Shown: positions 1 to 9,070, counted from the stretch's first letter. The stretch: DNA of 64,000 nucleotides from Halobaculum saliterrae (GCF_009831625.1 NZ_WUUS01000003.1:248001-312000); one strand, 5' to 3'. Numbers and translations: made by a program. Notes: a model not told the origin generated them from the sequence alone.

Positions 1-332
1 CACCGCTGGAGCACGTCACGCTGGCGCTTTCGGCCGCACGCGACCGGAGCGGTCCCTTCGAACTCACGCTCGCGTGCGACGAGGTGCCCGCCGAGTGGCG
101 GGACACGCTCGCGAGTCGCTACCTTCCGGGCGTCGTGATCGCCCCGCGCCCGCCGACCCCGGAGGGCGTCGCCGACTGGGTCGACGACCTCGGGCTGGCG
201 GACGTGCCGCCGATCTGGCGCGGGCGCGACGCTCGCGACGGCGCCCCGACGGCGTACGCGTGCCGGGACTTCACCTGCTCGCCGCCGAACCGCGACCTCC
301 GCTCGGCGCTGGAGTGGGCCGCCGGGGACTGA
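1..332 (+). CDS. DUF255/YyaL-type thioredoxin-domain protein, C-terminal end (partial)
   Basis: This is the 3' end of a gene that begins before the window; the open frame starts at base 3 and stops at TGA 330-332. The visible ~109 residues end with PPIWRGRDA and a CRDFTCSPP motif close to the C-terminus. This resembles the C-terminal tail of the DUF255/YyaL (SPATA20) family, large cytoplasmic proteins with an N-terminal thioredoxin fold and an alpha/alpha barrel. The Cys-x4-Cys-x-x-Pro ending is seen directly; the family assignment is from memory. The biochemical role of the family is poorly defined, and the thioredoxin and barrel parts lie outside the window. Confidence 0.6.
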   Translation, partial: PLEHVTLALSAARDRSGPFELTLACDEVPAEWRDTLASRYLPGVVIAPRPPTPEGVADWVDDLGLADVPPIWRGRDARDGAPTAYACRDFTCSPPNRDLRSALEWAAGD

Positions 333-458
333 CCGCCCGGCGGTCGATGAGGGCACGGAGCGCCGCCGGCGCCCACGCCGAAGCCGGTCCCGTTCACGTC
401 GGGGTCGGCGCCGTCCGCGGAGCGTAACCGCTTTGCCCGGCGGCGGCGACCCGGAGGT

Positions 459-914
459 ATGACCACGGTCTGTCTCGTCGGCGACCCCGAGACCGACCTG
501 CGCTACGAGCTGCTCTCGCGGGAGACGGCGCGGGAGGCGCTCGCGACGTACGACCTCCGGTCCCCCTTCGAGAACTCGATCGCGCTCGACACCGTCAGCC
601 TCGGCGCCGCGGTGTCGCTGTGCAACGATCTCAACTGGTATCTCGTCCGCTTCGTCGACGAGGTGCTGATACGGGAGCCGTCGATCACTCGCGACGAGTG
701 GCTCTCCCGGGAACTGGCGACCGCCGTCCGCAACGACGCCGTCCGTCGCGAGGAGACCGACCGGTTCCTGAAGCTGTACGGGCTTGAGGACGGCCGGCTC
801 GTCGAGCCCATGTACCTCGCGCGCAACGACGGCGCCGAGCTTCCGGAGTACGACCTCCGCGACGTGGACGGGACGGTCGGCGTCCGCGTCACGCCCGAGG
901 AGTTCGACGACTGA
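459..914 (+). CDS. Conserved haloarchaeal hypothetical protein (DUF5804-like)
   Basis: An ATG-initiated acidic protein of 151 residues. It has no membrane segment, signal peptide or metal motif that I can see. The sequence (N-terminus MTTVCLVGDPETDLRYELL, later CNDLNWYLVRFVDE) looks like a short family conserved in haloarchaea, which I recall as DUF5804; that name is from memory. It lies 127 nt after the DUF255 gene and converges on the cysteine synthase gene, leaving 35 nt between the stops. No function can be assigned. Confidence 0.7.
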   Translation: MTTVCLVGDPETDLRYELLSRETAREALATYDLRSPFENSIALDTVSLGAAVSLCNDLNWYLVRFVDEVLIREPSITRDEWLSRELATAVRNDAVRREETDRFLKLYGLEDGRLVEPMYLARNDGAELPEYDLRDVDGTVGVRVTPEEFDD

Positions 915-949
915 GCGGATGTCCGGGCGCGGGCGATCCGCCGTCGCCC

Positions 950-1921
950 TCAGTCGTACAGCCCGGTGGACATGTAGCGCTCGCCGGAGTCCCAGTACAC
1001 GGTGAGCACCAGCGGGTCGTCGCCGGCGACGCCGACGCGGTCGTCAGACCTCGGTTCCCATCCCTCGATCGCCACGTCGCGGTAGCCGGGGTCCTCGCCG
1101 GCGGCGAACGCCGCGGCCACGTCGCGGGCGCGGAGGTTCGAGCCCCCCGAGGACTGCCCGACGAGGATCCCCTCCTCGCGTGCGAGCCGTCGACACTCGG
1201 CCTCCGCCTCGTCGACCCCGACGGTGAGCACGCCGTCGAGGAGGTCCGTGTCGAGGTTCGGGCTCACGAAGCCGGGGCCCATCCCCTGAAACGAGTCGGC
1301 CGTGGGCTCCTCGCCCGACAGCACCGCGGAGTCCTCGGGCTCGACGGCGACCACGTCCATCTCGGGGAACGTCTCGCGCAGGCGGCGCCCGATGCCGGTG
1401 ATAGTTCCGCCGGTGCCGACGCCGGCGACCAACGCGTCCGGCTCGCGTCCGTCCAGTTGATCGAGGATCTCGACGCCGGTCGTCTCGTAGTGGGCCCCGG
1501 GGTTCGCGCCGTTCTCGAACTGGCGGAGCTGGACCATCCCCTCGGCCTCCAACTCGTCCGCGCGGGCCTTCGCGGCGTCGATGCCGCCGTCGACGAGCTC
1601 CAGATCGGCGCCATAGGCGGCCATGATCCGCCTGCGCTCCTGGCTCTTGGAGGCCGGCATCACGACGGTCACGTCGTACCCCTTCGCGGCGCCGGCCATC
1701 GCCAGCCCGATCCCGGTGTTGCCGGAGGTCGGCTCCACGAGCGCGTCGCCCGGTTCGAGCGTGCCGTCCGCCTCGGCGCGCTCGATCATCCGCGTCGCCG
1801 GGCGGTCCTTCGCGGAGCCGCCGGGGTTGCGCGACTCCAGCTTCGCCGCCACGGTCGCGCCCGGCGGCGAGTCGACCCGGACCAGGGGCGAGCCGATGGT
1901 GTCGAGTACCGAATCGTCCAT
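950..1921 (-). CDS. PLP-dependent cysteine synthase (CysK/CysM family)
   Basis: A 323-residue fold-type II PLP enzyme. It makes L-cysteine from O-acetylserine (or O-phosphoserine) and sulfide in the cytoplasm. Visible motifs are NPGGSAKDR with the Schiff-base lysine, the substrate loop EPTSGNTGIG, the phosphate-binding VGTGGTITG and the late QSSGGSN serine cluster. Length is normal for the family. I chose the ATG at 1921 (MDDSVLDTIGSPL) because family N-termini begin there; the frame opens 26 codons earlier at 1999 with an Arg/Ala-rich stretch. The divergent neighbour is a thioredoxin-fold gene and AdoMet synthetase follows, so the context is sulfur amino-acid metabolism. A cystathionine beta-synthase-like role cannot be excluded. 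Confidence 0.88.
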   Translation of the reverse strand: MDDSVLDTIGSPLVRVDSPPGATVAAKLESRNPGGSAKDRPATRMIERAEADGTLEPGDALVEPTSGNTGIGLAMAGAAKGYDVTVVMPASKSQERRRIMAAYGADLELVDGGIDAAKARADELEAEGMVQLRQFENGANPGAHYETTGVEILDQLDGREPDALVAGVGTGGTITGIGRRLRETFPEMDVVAVEPEDSAVLSGEEPTADSFQGMGPGFVSPNLDTDLLDGVLTVGVDEAEAECRRLAREEGILVGQSSGGSNLRARDVAAAFAAGEDPGYRDVAIEGWEPRSDDRVGVAGDDPLVLTVYWDSGERYMSTGLYD

Positions 1922-2076
1922 GCTCGCGGTACTGGCGTGACGCGTAAATGCTCCCGAGTCAGCGGCAAGCCCTCGGGCGGTCCTCGCGCACGAGCGCACG
2001 ACCGCGTTCGGTCGGGAGCCGGACCCGCCCTGCCGGCGGCGTCGCGCTTAACCCGGCGTACGACCCACCAGAACAC

Positions 2077-2448
2077 ATGAGCACGACGCTCGAGACGATG
2101 ACGCCCGACGCGGACGACGAGACCGATCCGGACGTCGCGGCCACCCTCGGCGCGGACGGACTGACGTACAAGGTGTGGGGCGGGGACTGGTGCCCCGACT
2201 GCACGGGACAGCTCCCGGGCTTCGCGGCCGCGCTGGAGGCCGCGGGAGTCCCCGCCGACCGCATCGAGCAGTTCCCGGTCGAGAAGGTCGACGGCGAGAA
2301 GCGGGGGCCGGGAATGGACGAGTACGGCGTCGAGTACATCCCGACGGTGATCGTGTTCGACGAGGGAGGGGATGAAGTCGCCCGATTCGTCGAGTCCGCC
2401 GACACGGATATCGCGACGTACCTCGCTCGGGAACTCGAGGACCGCTGA
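2077..2448 (+). CDS. Thioredoxin-fold protein with WCPDC active site
   Basis: A 123-residue thioredoxin/glutaredoxin-like protein. After a ~27-residue acidic N-terminal tail comes a beta strand and the redox motif GGDWCPDC (near residue 35), then a cis-proline region EYIPTVIVF near residue 90, both hallmarks of the fold. It probably reduces disulfides in the cytoplasm or handles small thiols. The start at 2077 matches a CTTAA-type TATA element at about 2046-2052, 25-31 nt upstream, as expected for a leaderless haloarchaeal transcript; the frame itself extends upstream to 1948. It is divergent from cysteine synthase, so a link to thiol metabolism is plausible but inferred. Confidence 0.8.
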   Translation: MSTTLETMTPDADDETDPDVAATLGADGLTYKVWGGDWCPDCTGQLPGFAAALEAAGVPADRIEQFPVEKVDGEKRGPGMDEYGVEYIPTVIVFDEGGDEVARFVESADTDIATYLARELEDR

Positions 2449-2624
2449 CGGGCGGACCCCCGTGGTCGTGAAGGTTCTTCAGGGAGGACGGGGCCAGCCC
2501 CCGCGTGGTCTGACGACGACCGCGCGGCGGGCGGCGAAACTCCCGACGACGCCGCCGCGCGCGAGGACCGTCGCCGGGTGTTCGCAACGGGAACGGCTCG
2601 AACGACGGGAGCGAGGGCGTCGAC

Positions 2625-3839
2625 TCAGAACGTCGAGAGCTCGCCCTCGATGACCCGGCGGGTCACGTCGGTGACGTTCGCGAGGCGCTCGTCGATGATC
2701 GCGGTCGCCTCCTCCTCGATGTCCGCGACGTCGACGCCCTCCTCGGTGATGACCTGCGCGTCGGCGACGTGAGGCTCGTCGATGGGGCGGCCGATCTGCG
2801 AGAGCAGGCGGACCTGCAGGTCCCTGATGCCGTCGACCTCCTCGACGACGGCCTCGGCGATGTCCGTCGAGAGGAGGTTGTAGATCTTCCCGATGTGGTT
2901 GACGGGGTTCTTCCCGGACGTCGCCTCCATGCTCATCGGCCGGTTCGGGGTGATGAGCCCGTTCGCACGGTTGCCGCGACCGACGGAGCCGTCGTCGCCC
3001 TGCTCGGCGGAGGTGCCGGTCGTCGTCAGGTAGATCGACCCCTCCTCGAGGTCGTCGGCGGTGTTGACGGCGACGCTCACCTCCCGGTCGGTGTACCCCT
3101 CGGCGAGGTCGACGACGAACGCCTCGACGCGCTCGACCGCCTCGCGGTACTCGTCGATGTCGGCGACGTACGCGTCGATCATCGCCGCCGCGACCGTGAT
3201 GTCGATGTGGTCGCCCTCGCGTTTGCCCATGATCTTCACGTCCGGGCCGACCTCGGGGTGGTCGTCGGCGTACGAGCCGGTGAGCGCGCGCTCGGCCTCG
3301 CGGACGATCCGCTCGGTCTCGGTCAGCGGCGCGTGGCCGACGCCGAAGGAGGTGTCGTTCGCCATCGGGACCTGTACGCCGTCCTCGCCGAAGACGTCCT
3401 GCAGGTCTCCCGAGCCCTCCCCGAGCTTCACGTCGACGACGATGTCGGTACCGACGTCGAGTTCCGGGACGTTCTCGCGGAGGTACTCGCGGGCGGACTC
3501 CAGCGCGACTCGACCGACGGGGAGCGTCAGCTCCGTCCCGTCGTCGAGTTCGTACTCCTTCGTCGCACGGCCGACGATGAGCACGTAGATCGGCTCGATC
3601 ATCTCGCCGCCGCCGTAGGAGGGTGCCGCGGTGCCGGCGACCAACTGCGTCTCGTCGGTGTTGTAGTGGAGCACCTTCCCGACGCGGTCGAGATACAGCT
3701 GCGAGAGGCCGCGAGAGACCGCCTCGGCGATCCCGTCACAGATGGAGTCGGGGTGGCCGATCCCCTTTCGCTCGACGATCTCTACCTCCTGATCCTCGAC
3801 CGCCCGCCGGTCGAGTTCGGAGACCTGAATGTTCCTCAT
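2625..3839 (-). CDS. mat: Archaeal S-adenosylmethionine synthetase
   Basis: A 404-residue protein of the archaeal methionine adenosyltransferase family, sequence-divergent from bacterial MetK. It condenses ATP and L-methionine to S-adenosylmethionine. The N-terminus contains [20 protein letters not shown], the archaeal substrate-binding signature, and there are [11 protein letters not shown] and [10 protein letters not shown] segments further on. Length is full for the family. It starts at ATG 3839, about 27 nt downstream of an AGTTATACT element on the minus strand. It is single copy here, next to cysteine synthase and a CYTH-domain gene in the same orientation. Confidence 0.95.
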   Translation of the reverse strand: MRNIQVSELDRRAVEDQEVEIVERKGIGHPDSICDGIAEAVSRGLSQLYLDRVGKVLHYNTDETQLVAGTAAPSYGGGEMIEPIYVLIVGRATKEYELDDGTELTLPVGRVALESAREYLRENVPELDVGTDIVVDVKLGEGSGDLQDVFGEDGVQVPMANDTSFGVGHAPLTETERIVREAERALTGSYADDHPEVGPDVKIMGKREGDHIDITVAAAMIDAYVADIDEYREAVERVEAFVVDLAEGYTDREVSVAVNTADDLEEGSIYLTTTGTSAEQGDDGSVGRGNRANGLITPNRPMSMEATSGKNPVNHIGKIYNLLSTDIAEAVVEEVDGIRDLQVRLLSQIGRPIDEPHVADAQVITEEGVDVADIEEEATAIIDERLANVTDVTRRVIEGELSTF

Positions 3840-3865
3840 TGGTCGGTCGGAGGAATTCGGCGGCA

Positions 3866-3876
3866 GTATAACTTGC
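3866..3876 (-). promoter_or_regulatory. TATA-like element of the AdoMet synthetase gene
   Basis: On the minus strand the sequence reads AAGTTATACTG, ending 27 nt before the ATG at 3839. Position and composition fit a haloarchaeal TATA box driving a leaderless or short-leader transcript. Confidence 0.45.
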
Positions 3877-3899
3877 GGAAAGAGTTCCGGACCGGCCGA

Positions 3900-4478
3900 T
3901 TACCCCGAAGAATCGTTTGGCATATCTTGCGACCGAAGCAGGAGCCCGAGGTACGAGGTCCGGATCTGGTCGTCGGGATCGAGTCCCAGTTCCCGGAGGA
4001 CGGCGTAGGCGCCCTCGCGGGCCGACTCGATGTTAGACTCGATCGCCTCCCGTTCGACCTCGACGAACTCGCCGACGCCGGCCACGTCGTCGAGCGTGAC
4101 GGTGTAGCCGTCGACCGAGCGGAACTCGCGGTCCTTCTCGACGGTGGCCGCCGGCGAGAACCCGAGCCCGTCGAGAAGCCCCTCGACCGCGTCGCCGTCG
4201 GCGACGACCGTCTCGAACTCCTCGCGCGTCTTCGACTCGGCCTCGACGAGCGGGCCCTTGTAGGCGATCCTCGTCTCGGTGTCCGCGTTCCCGTCGACGC
4301 CGGTGACCGTCTCGCGCCGGAGCCGGAGCGCCTCGTCGGTCTCGGCGAAGTCGCGGTGCGGCGCGTCGTAGTAGGTGTCGACCTGTCGCACACGCCGGAG
4401 CCGGGTCGCGTCGATGTCGGCGAGCCGGGCCCGGACCTCGTCGTGATCGGCGCGGACCTTCACCTCCACTTCGTACAT
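3900..4478 (-). CDS. CYTH-domain protein (class IV adenylate cyclase CyaB / triphosphate-tunnel family)
   Basis: A 192-residue single-domain CYTH protein. The diagnostic N-terminal EXEXK signature is present as YEVEVKV, followed by TYYDAPHRDF and alternating acidic/basic strands (LRLRRET, RIAYKGP, FVEVEREAIE) that would line a triphosphate tunnel. Family members are class IV adenylate cyclases, thiamine triphosphatases or inorganic triphosphatases; archaeal members are usually labelled CyaB without proof. The ATG at 4478 puts the EXEXK motif at the N-terminus, as usual; the frame could begin nine codons earlier. Substrate is uncertain. Confidence 0.82.
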   Translation of the reverse strand: MYEVEVKVRADHDEVRARLADIDATRLRRVRQVDTYYDAPHRDFAETDEALRLRRETVTGVDGNADTETRIAYKGPLVEAESKTREEFETVVADGDAVEGLLDGLGFSPAATVEKDREFRSVDGYTVTLDDVAGVGEFVEVEREAIESNIESAREGAYAVLRELGLDPDDQIRTSYLGLLLRSQDMPNDSSG

Positions 4479-4627
4479 GCGACCGCGGTGGGGACGGCCG
4501 CGCAAAAGGGTGCCGTGTCCGTGGGGACGCCCTCCGGGGGATCGTCGGCCGATCCCGCCGTCGTCGCGGAGTTCACCCGTCCGGCCGAAACGTGACTGTT
4601 AAGAAGCGCACGAGCGACGATGCGCAC

Positions 4628-5638
4628 ATGAGTGAAGAAGAGCAGGCCGAGGCGGACGAGGCCGCCGACGCCGGCGATGAGGCGAACGAGGACGCGGTCG
4701 AGAGCGAGGAGTCCGACGACGGGATCCAGAACGGGGACTTCCTCCGGCTGGACTACACCGTCCGAACGGTCCCCGGCGAGGACGAGGACGAGGGCCGCGT
4801 CGTCGACACGACCCACAAGGAGGTCGCCGAGGAGGCCGGCATCGACGACGACGAGTACGACTTCTCCCCGCGCATCATCGTCGTCGGCGAGGGCCACGTG
4901 TTCGACTCCGTCGACGAGGACCTCGTGGGCAAGTCGGTCGGCGACACGAACGTCGTCACCGTCCCCGCCGACGAGGCGTTCGGCGAGTTCGACCCCGACG
5001 ACGTGCGCACCGTCAGCGCCGAGAAGATCCCCGAGGACGACCGCTACCCCGGCGCGCAGGTCACCATCGACGGCGAGCAGGGCTACGTCGAGACGGTGAT
5101 CGGCGGGCGCTCGCGCGTCGACTTCAACCACCCGCTGGCCGGCGACGACCTCGAGTACGACTACGAGATCCTCGAGCTCGTCGACGACGACGAGGAGAAG
5201 GCCGCCGGCCTCATCGGCATGTACCTCCAGGAGACCCCCGAGGTCCGCATCGAGGAGGACACCGTCGAGGAGGAGGTCACCGTCGAGGCCCACGAGGACG
5301 AGGAGACCGGGGAGGTCGACCGAGAGACCGAGCTGCAGGAGGTCGACAGGCGCTCGCTGTACATCGAGGCGACCCCGATGATGCAGATGAACCAGCAGTG
5401 GATGTTCTCGAAGCAGCAGATCGCGCAGGACATCATGGGCCGTCTCGACCTCGACCGCGTCGTCGTCGAGGAGGTCATCGACGGCTCCGGCGGCATGATG
5501 GGCGGCATGGGCGGCATGATGGGCGGTATGGGCGGCGGCATGGGCGGCGAGGACATCGAGGAGGCCCTCGACGACGTCGACATGGACGACGTCGACGTCG
5601 ACGCCGACGAGCTCGTCGACGAGCTCGAGGACGAATAA
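4628..5638 (+). CDS. SlyD-like FKBP-type peptidyl-prolyl cis-trans isomerase
   Basis: A 336-residue cytoplasmic folding helper that catalyses proline isomerization. An acidic leader (about 35 residues) precedes an FKBP domain with an inserted flap (DFLRLDYTV, then GEGHVFDSVDEDLVGKSVGD and ADEAFGEFD), the arrangement of long archaeal SlyD-type FKBPs. A C-terminal domain (residues ~190-290) leads to a Met/Gly-rich stretch of MGG repeats (about residues 292-312) and a very acidic tail. The Met/Gly segment resembles those of chaperones and may bind hydrophobic segments or metal; that is inference. I chose the ATG at 4628 (MSEEEQ) over an upstream in-frame start at 4592 because its composition fits better. 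Confidence 0.9.
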   Translation: MSEEEQAEADEAADAGDEANEDAVESEESDDGIQNGDFLRLDYTVRTVPGEDEDEGRVVDTTHKEVAEEAGIDDDEYDFSPRIIVVGEGHVFDSVDEDLVGKSVGDTNVVTVPADEAFGEFDPDDVRTVSAEKIPEDDRYPGAQVTIDGEQGYVETVIGGRSRVDFNHPLAGDDLEYDYEILELVDDDEEKAAGLIGMYLQETPEVRIEEDTVEEEVTVEAHEDEETGEVDRETELQEVDRRSLYIEATPMMQMNQQWMFSKQQIAQDIMGRLDLDRVVVEEVIDGSGGMMGGMGGMMGGMGGGMGGEDIEEALDDVDMDDVDVDADELVDELEDE

Positions 5639-5765
5639 CGCGCCCGCGTTCCGCGAGAGACCGCACCCGACTCGTCGCACGCGCGACGGCGGCCGAGCGT
5701 CGGTGCGTCGGTCCGCCGATCCCGAACCGACACCGATTACTTGCGGTTCGTCCATCGTCCGACAG

Positions 5766-6026
5766 ATGGATCTCTCGGACGCGCGCGAGGACCTCGGGGT
5801 CGCCGCGGCGGCGGCGCTGGGGGCGCTCGCGTTGACGCTCGGCGTCGACCTCCTCGCCGGGGTGCCGGTGTCGACGCCGGTCCGGCTCGCCCCGGTGGTC
5901 GTCTACTTCGCGTACCTGTTCACTCGCAAGGGCGGCCCCTACGGCTCGCTCGACACGCCGCGAAACTGGACCGTGCTGGTGGTCGTCGTCACCGTCGTCG
6001 CCGCCGGCTACGCGCTCGCGACCTGA
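5766..6026 (+). CDS. Small haloarchaeal membrane protein
   Basis: An 86-residue protein with three hydrophobic segments (about residues 13-32, 38-52 and 66-84) separated by short charged loops including FTRKGGPYGSLDTPRNW. It has no catalytic motif. The ATG at 5766 gives a short acidic amphipathic start (MDLSDAREDLG). It sits between the FKBP and YlbF-family genes on the same strand. The function is unknown. Confidence 0.7.
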   Translation: MDLSDAREDLGVAAAAALGALALTLGVDLLAGVPVSTPVRLAPVVVYFAYLFTRKGGPYGSLDTPRNWTVLVVVVTVVAAGYALAT

Positions 6027-6111
6027 CCAGCGCGGATCAGCCGTACACGAGCGTCCGTCCCCGCGGTTCCACAGCCGCGGGGCTTAACAGCGACCGAACC
6101 CAAATCGGGCC

Positions 6112-6513
6112 ATGAGCATCGAAACCGACGCGCCGGAGGCGTCCGCGGCCGACGACGCCCTCGAGACGTTGGCGGCGGATCTCGGCGACGCGATCGCCGA
6201 CTCGCCCACGTATCGCCGATTCGAGGAGGCGAAGGCGGCCGTGCAGAACGACGAGGAGGCGCAGGAACGCATCTCCGAGTTCGAACGACTCCGCCAGGAG
6301 TTCGCGGTGGCCAAGCAGGCCGGGCAGGCCGACCAGGAGACGATGGAGAAGGTGCAGGCCGCCCAACAGGAGCTACACTCCCTTCCGGTGATGCAGGAGT
6401 ACGTCGAGGCGCAGGACGAGCTCGAGGACCGCCTCGAGGCGCTGAACATGGCGATCTCGGAGCCGCTCGACGTCGACTTCGGCGGGAAGGCCGGCGGCTG
6501 CTGTCACGACTGA
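6112..6513 (+). CDS. YlbF/YmcA-family helical protein
   Basis: A 133-residue, almost entirely helical protein with the YlbF/YmcA pattern: ALETLAADLGDAIADSPTYRRFEEAK, then a heptad-rich second half ending in EPLDVDF. In Bacillus, the paralogues YlbF and YmcA with YaaT modulate RNase Y and phosphorelay; archaeal function is unknown. The C-terminus is GGKAGGCCHD, a Cys-Cys-His cluster that could bind metal or carry an iron-sulfur cluster. A CTTAA element lies about 26-32 nt before the ATG, suggesting a leaderless transcript. Confidence 0.8.
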   Translation: MSIETDAPEASAADDALETLAADLGDAIADSPTYRRFEEAKAAVQNDEEAQERISEFERLRQEFAVAKQAGQADQETMEKVQAAQQELHSLPVMQEYVEAQDELEDRLEALNMAISEPLDVDFGGKAGGCCHD

Positions 6514-6644
6514 CGCACGGATCCGACGGCCGAACCGATAGCCGACGGTTCCGTGTCCCCGGCCGTCCCCGGTCTCCGTCCGACCCACCACCGCCCGGCG
6601 ACCGTGTCGCGAGAGTTGAAACCGGATAGCGACCCAGCCAGCCC

Positions 6645-7328
6645 ATGCTCGCGGTCACCGGCGGGAAGGGCGGGACGGGAAAGACGACGACGGCGCTCGG
6701 GCTGGCTCGGGCGTTCGGGAGCGACGAAACGGCCGCGGTCGCGGTCGACGCCGACTGGGATCTGCCGGATCTGGGTGCGCTCGCCGGCGTACGTCGGCGT
6801 GTCACGTACCCCGATCGGGAGGACGAGGAGTCGCCGCTAACTGCCGCAGTTGCCGACGGCGTCGCGCCGGGGGCCCGGATCCTCCCCGCGCCGACCGACG
6901 GCCGCGACCGCGACCTCCGGGAGTCGCTCCGGGCGACCGCCGCGTCGGCGCCGCGGGACACCCGGGTGCTCGTCGACTGTCCCGCGGGGGCCGCACCGGA
7001 CGCGGTCGCGCCGTTGCGGGTCGCCGACGGCGCGCTGCTGGTGACCGAACCCTGCGCGCCGGCGCTCCGCGACGCCGCGAAGACCGCCGCCATCGCCAGG
7101 CGACTGGGCACGCCCCTCGTGGGCGCCGTCGTGACTCGGTCGACCGCCGTTCCGCCGGGCGTGCGGGATCTCCTCGGGTGTCCGGTCGTCTCCCGAGTGC
7201 CTCGTGCGTCGGTTCGCGCGGATCGGGATGGAGGGACGAACGGGCCCGCCCCCGTGCTCGATGACGATCGGGTCGCCGAGCCGTACGCGCGGGCCGCGGA
7301 CGCGATAGCCTCAGACGTGACCGAGTGA
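6645..7328 (+). CDS. MinD/ParA-like P-loop ATPase
   Basis: A 227-residue deviant-Walker ATPase. It opens with VTGGKGGTGKTTTALGLA (deviant Walker A with the signature lysine), has the Walker A' region VDADWDLPDLG and a Walker B-like LVDCPAG. The C-terminal part is short compared with ~260 residues for typical MinD, and I see no clear amphipathic membrane-targeting helix. It probably acts in spatial organization or as a partner ATPase in the cytoplasm; the target is unknown. It lies 59 nt upstream of a KaiC/Rad55-like gene on the same strand, so the two are likely co-transcribed. Confidence 0.8.
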   Translation: MLAVTGGKGGTGKTTTALGLARAFGSDETAAVAVDADWDLPDLGALAGVRRRVTYPDREDEESPLTAAVADGVAPGARILPAPTDGRDRDLRESLRATAASAPRDTRVLVDCPAGAAPDAVAPLRVADGALLVTEPCAPALRDAAKTAAIARRLGTPLVGAVVTRSTAVPPGVRDLLGCPVVSRVPRASVRADRDGGTNGPAPVLDDDRVAEPYARAADAIASDVTE

Positions 7329-7387
7329 AGCCGAGCCGACACGAGCGTGAGAAACGGTTATGTCGCGCCGGACCGTTACTCGACCGC

Positions 7388-8014
7388 ATGACGGATCGAC
7401 TCTCGACCGGGATCGACGTGCTCGACCGCCGTCTCGACGGCGGGATCCCGGCCGGGAGCATCGTGCTGTTCTCGGCGGACCCGGCGAGCCAGTCGGAGCT
7501 GCTGCTGTACGAGCTCACGGACGCGCGCGGCACGCTGTACCTCACGACGCTGCGCTCGGATCAGGCCGTACAGGACGCGCTCGATCGGACCAAATCCCGG
7601 GTGGGAACCCCGACCGTTCGCGACATCGGGGGGGACGCCCCGCTGGACGCGGCGAACCGGCTCGTCAGCGCGCTCCCCGAGAACGCCAACCTCGTCGTCG
7701 ACGTGGTCGACCCGCTGGAGCGGGCCGACCGCTCGCGGTACCGGCGCTTCCTCACCGAACTGCAGACGGCGATGGTCAACACCGAGAGCGTCGCCTTCCT
7801 GCACGCGATGAAACAGGACGACGATCCGCGGAACCGCGCGATGACGGAGCACGTCGCCGACGTGGTGTGGGACCTCGACACGCAGGTGCGCGGCTCGGAC
7901 GTGGTCAACAAGCTCGCCGTCCCGAAGTTCCGGGGCGGCCGCGCGCTCGACGAGACGGTGAAGCTGAAGCTCGAGGAGCGCGTCGCCATCGACACGTCCC
8001 GGGACATCGCGTAG
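7388..8014 (+). CDS. Rad55/KaiC-like RecA-fold protein with degenerate P-loop
   Basis: A 208-residue RecA-superfamily protein of the haloarchaeal Rad55/HTR-like type. The N-terminus (STGIDVLDRRLDGGIPAGSIVLF) is the usual KaiC/RadA lead-in, but the Walker A position reads SADPASQSELL instead of GxxGxGKS/T, so ATP binding by the standard P-loop looks lost. The Walker B strand NLVVDVVDPLE and a DLDTQVRGSDVVNKL region remain. Family members in haloarchaea are often linked to signal transduction or gene regulation. I start at ATG 7388, preceded by a TTATG-type AT-rich patch; the ORF opens earlier with an Arg-rich stretch. Confidence 0.75.
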   Translation: MTDRLSTGIDVLDRRLDGGIPAGSIVLFSADPASQSELLLYELTDARGTLYLTTLRSDQAVQDALDRTKSRVGTPTVRDIGGDAPLDAANRLVSALPENANLVVDVVDPLERADRSRYRRFLTELQTAMVNTESVAFLHAMKQDDDPRNRAMTEHVADVVWDLDTQVRGSDVVNKLAVPKFRGGRALDETVKLKLEERVAIDTSRDIA

Positions 8015-8071
8015 TCGCCCCGTTCGGGGCGAGCACACGGAGCCCTCGCGTGTCGGCGTCCTCGGTATCTG

Positions 8072-9070
8072 CTACAGTAGCTGTCCGGTCGCGACAGGGA
8101 CGACTTCGCCGCCGACCTCGATCGCCGGCTCGCCGTCCGCGTCGCGCTCGGCTCGGAGGTGGAGCCGCGACGGGCGCCCCATCTCGTACCCCTGCTCGAC
8201 GGTCGCGGCGACCGGTCCCTCCCCGAGGTAGCGGTGTTCGAGGAGCCACCCGGCGAGACAGCCGGCGGCCGACCCGGTGGCTGAGTCCTCCGGAACGCCG
8301 GCCCAGTCGGCGAACACCCTCGCGTGGAGGTCTCCGCCCTCGACGCCGCCGCGGGCGAACGCGAGGACGTTGTGGCCGCCGTACTCGTCGATGAACTCCC
8401 CGTACGCGGGCTCGGTGGTGGCCGCGCGCTCGACCGCGTCGACCGACGCGAGCGGGACCACCAGCGTCGGGAGGCCGGTCGACACCGCCCGCACCGGGTA
8501 CTCGGCGTCGACGTCGGCGGTGTCGAGACCGAGCACGTCGGCGGCGACCCCGGCGGGAACCGTCTCGCCGAACTCGGGCGGGATCTGGCGCATCCAGTAC
8601 TCCTCGCGGGCGTCGTCACCGGCGGAACCGGCGCGGGTGCGTTCGACCCACACGTCGATCGGGCCGACGCCGAGGTTCAGCGTCAGCTCGTCGCGGACTG
8701 GATCGCGGCCCGTCGGCGTATCTTCGGCGACGGCGCTCGCTTCCCCCTCGTCGCCCGTCGCGGCGTCCCCGTCAGCCACCTCCCGCAGCACCGCCGCGGT
8801 GCCGAGCGTCGGGTGGCCCGCGAACGGGATCTCCTCGGCCGGGTCGAAGATCCGGACGTCGTGGCCGCCGTCCGTCGTCCCCTCGACGAAGGTGCACTCC
8901 GAGAAGTTGGTCTCGCGAGTGAGCGCGAGCAAGTCCTCCTCGGGGAGGTCCGCCGTGTCGTGAAACACGGCGAGCTGGTTGCCGGTGAAACGCTCGCCGT
9001 CGCGGGCGAACACGTCGACCACGTGGAACCGGTGACCGGTCATGTCGACGACTCCGTCGGGGGCGGTCAT
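8072..9070 (-). CDS. PhzF-family isomerase
   Basis: A 332-residue member of the PhzF/diaminopimelate-epimerase-fold family. It starts FHVVDVFARDGERFTGNQLAVF, includes the conserved NFSECTFVE motif with the catalytic glutamate, FAGHPTLGTA, and the C-terminal DSATGSAAGCLAGWLLEH, all PhzF hallmarks. Length is slightly above the usual 260-300 because of an acidic haloarchaeal insertion at residues ~100-120. Family members isomerize small acids, but outside phenazine pathways the substrate is unknown, and no phenazine genes are nearby. The gene is divergent from dph2 with 84 nt between start codons. Confidence 0.88.
   Translation of the reverse strand: MTAPDGVVDMTGHRFHVVDVFARDGERFTGNQLAVFHDTADLPEEDLLALTRETNFSECTFVEGTTDGGHDVRIFDPAEEIPFAGHPTLGTAAVLREVADGDAATGDEGEASAVAEDTPTGRDPVRDELTLNLGVGPIDVWVERTRAGSAGDDAREEYWMRQIPPEFGETVPAGVAADVLGLDTADVDAEYPVRAVSTGLPTLVVPLASVDAVERAATTEPAYGEFIDEYGGHNVLAFARGGVEGGDLHARVFADWAGVPEDSATGSAAGCLAGWLLEHRYLGEGPVAATVEQGYEMGRPSRLHLRAERDADGEPAIEVGGEVVPVATGQLL

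Noticed and set aside
2769-4595. 608-codon open frame on the plus strand
   Set aside because: It is antisense to AdoMet synthetase and the CYTH gene; long shadow frames are common in GC-rich haloarchaeal DNA, and its composition (Val/Asp/Arg-rich, no motif) is that of a reversed coding frame.
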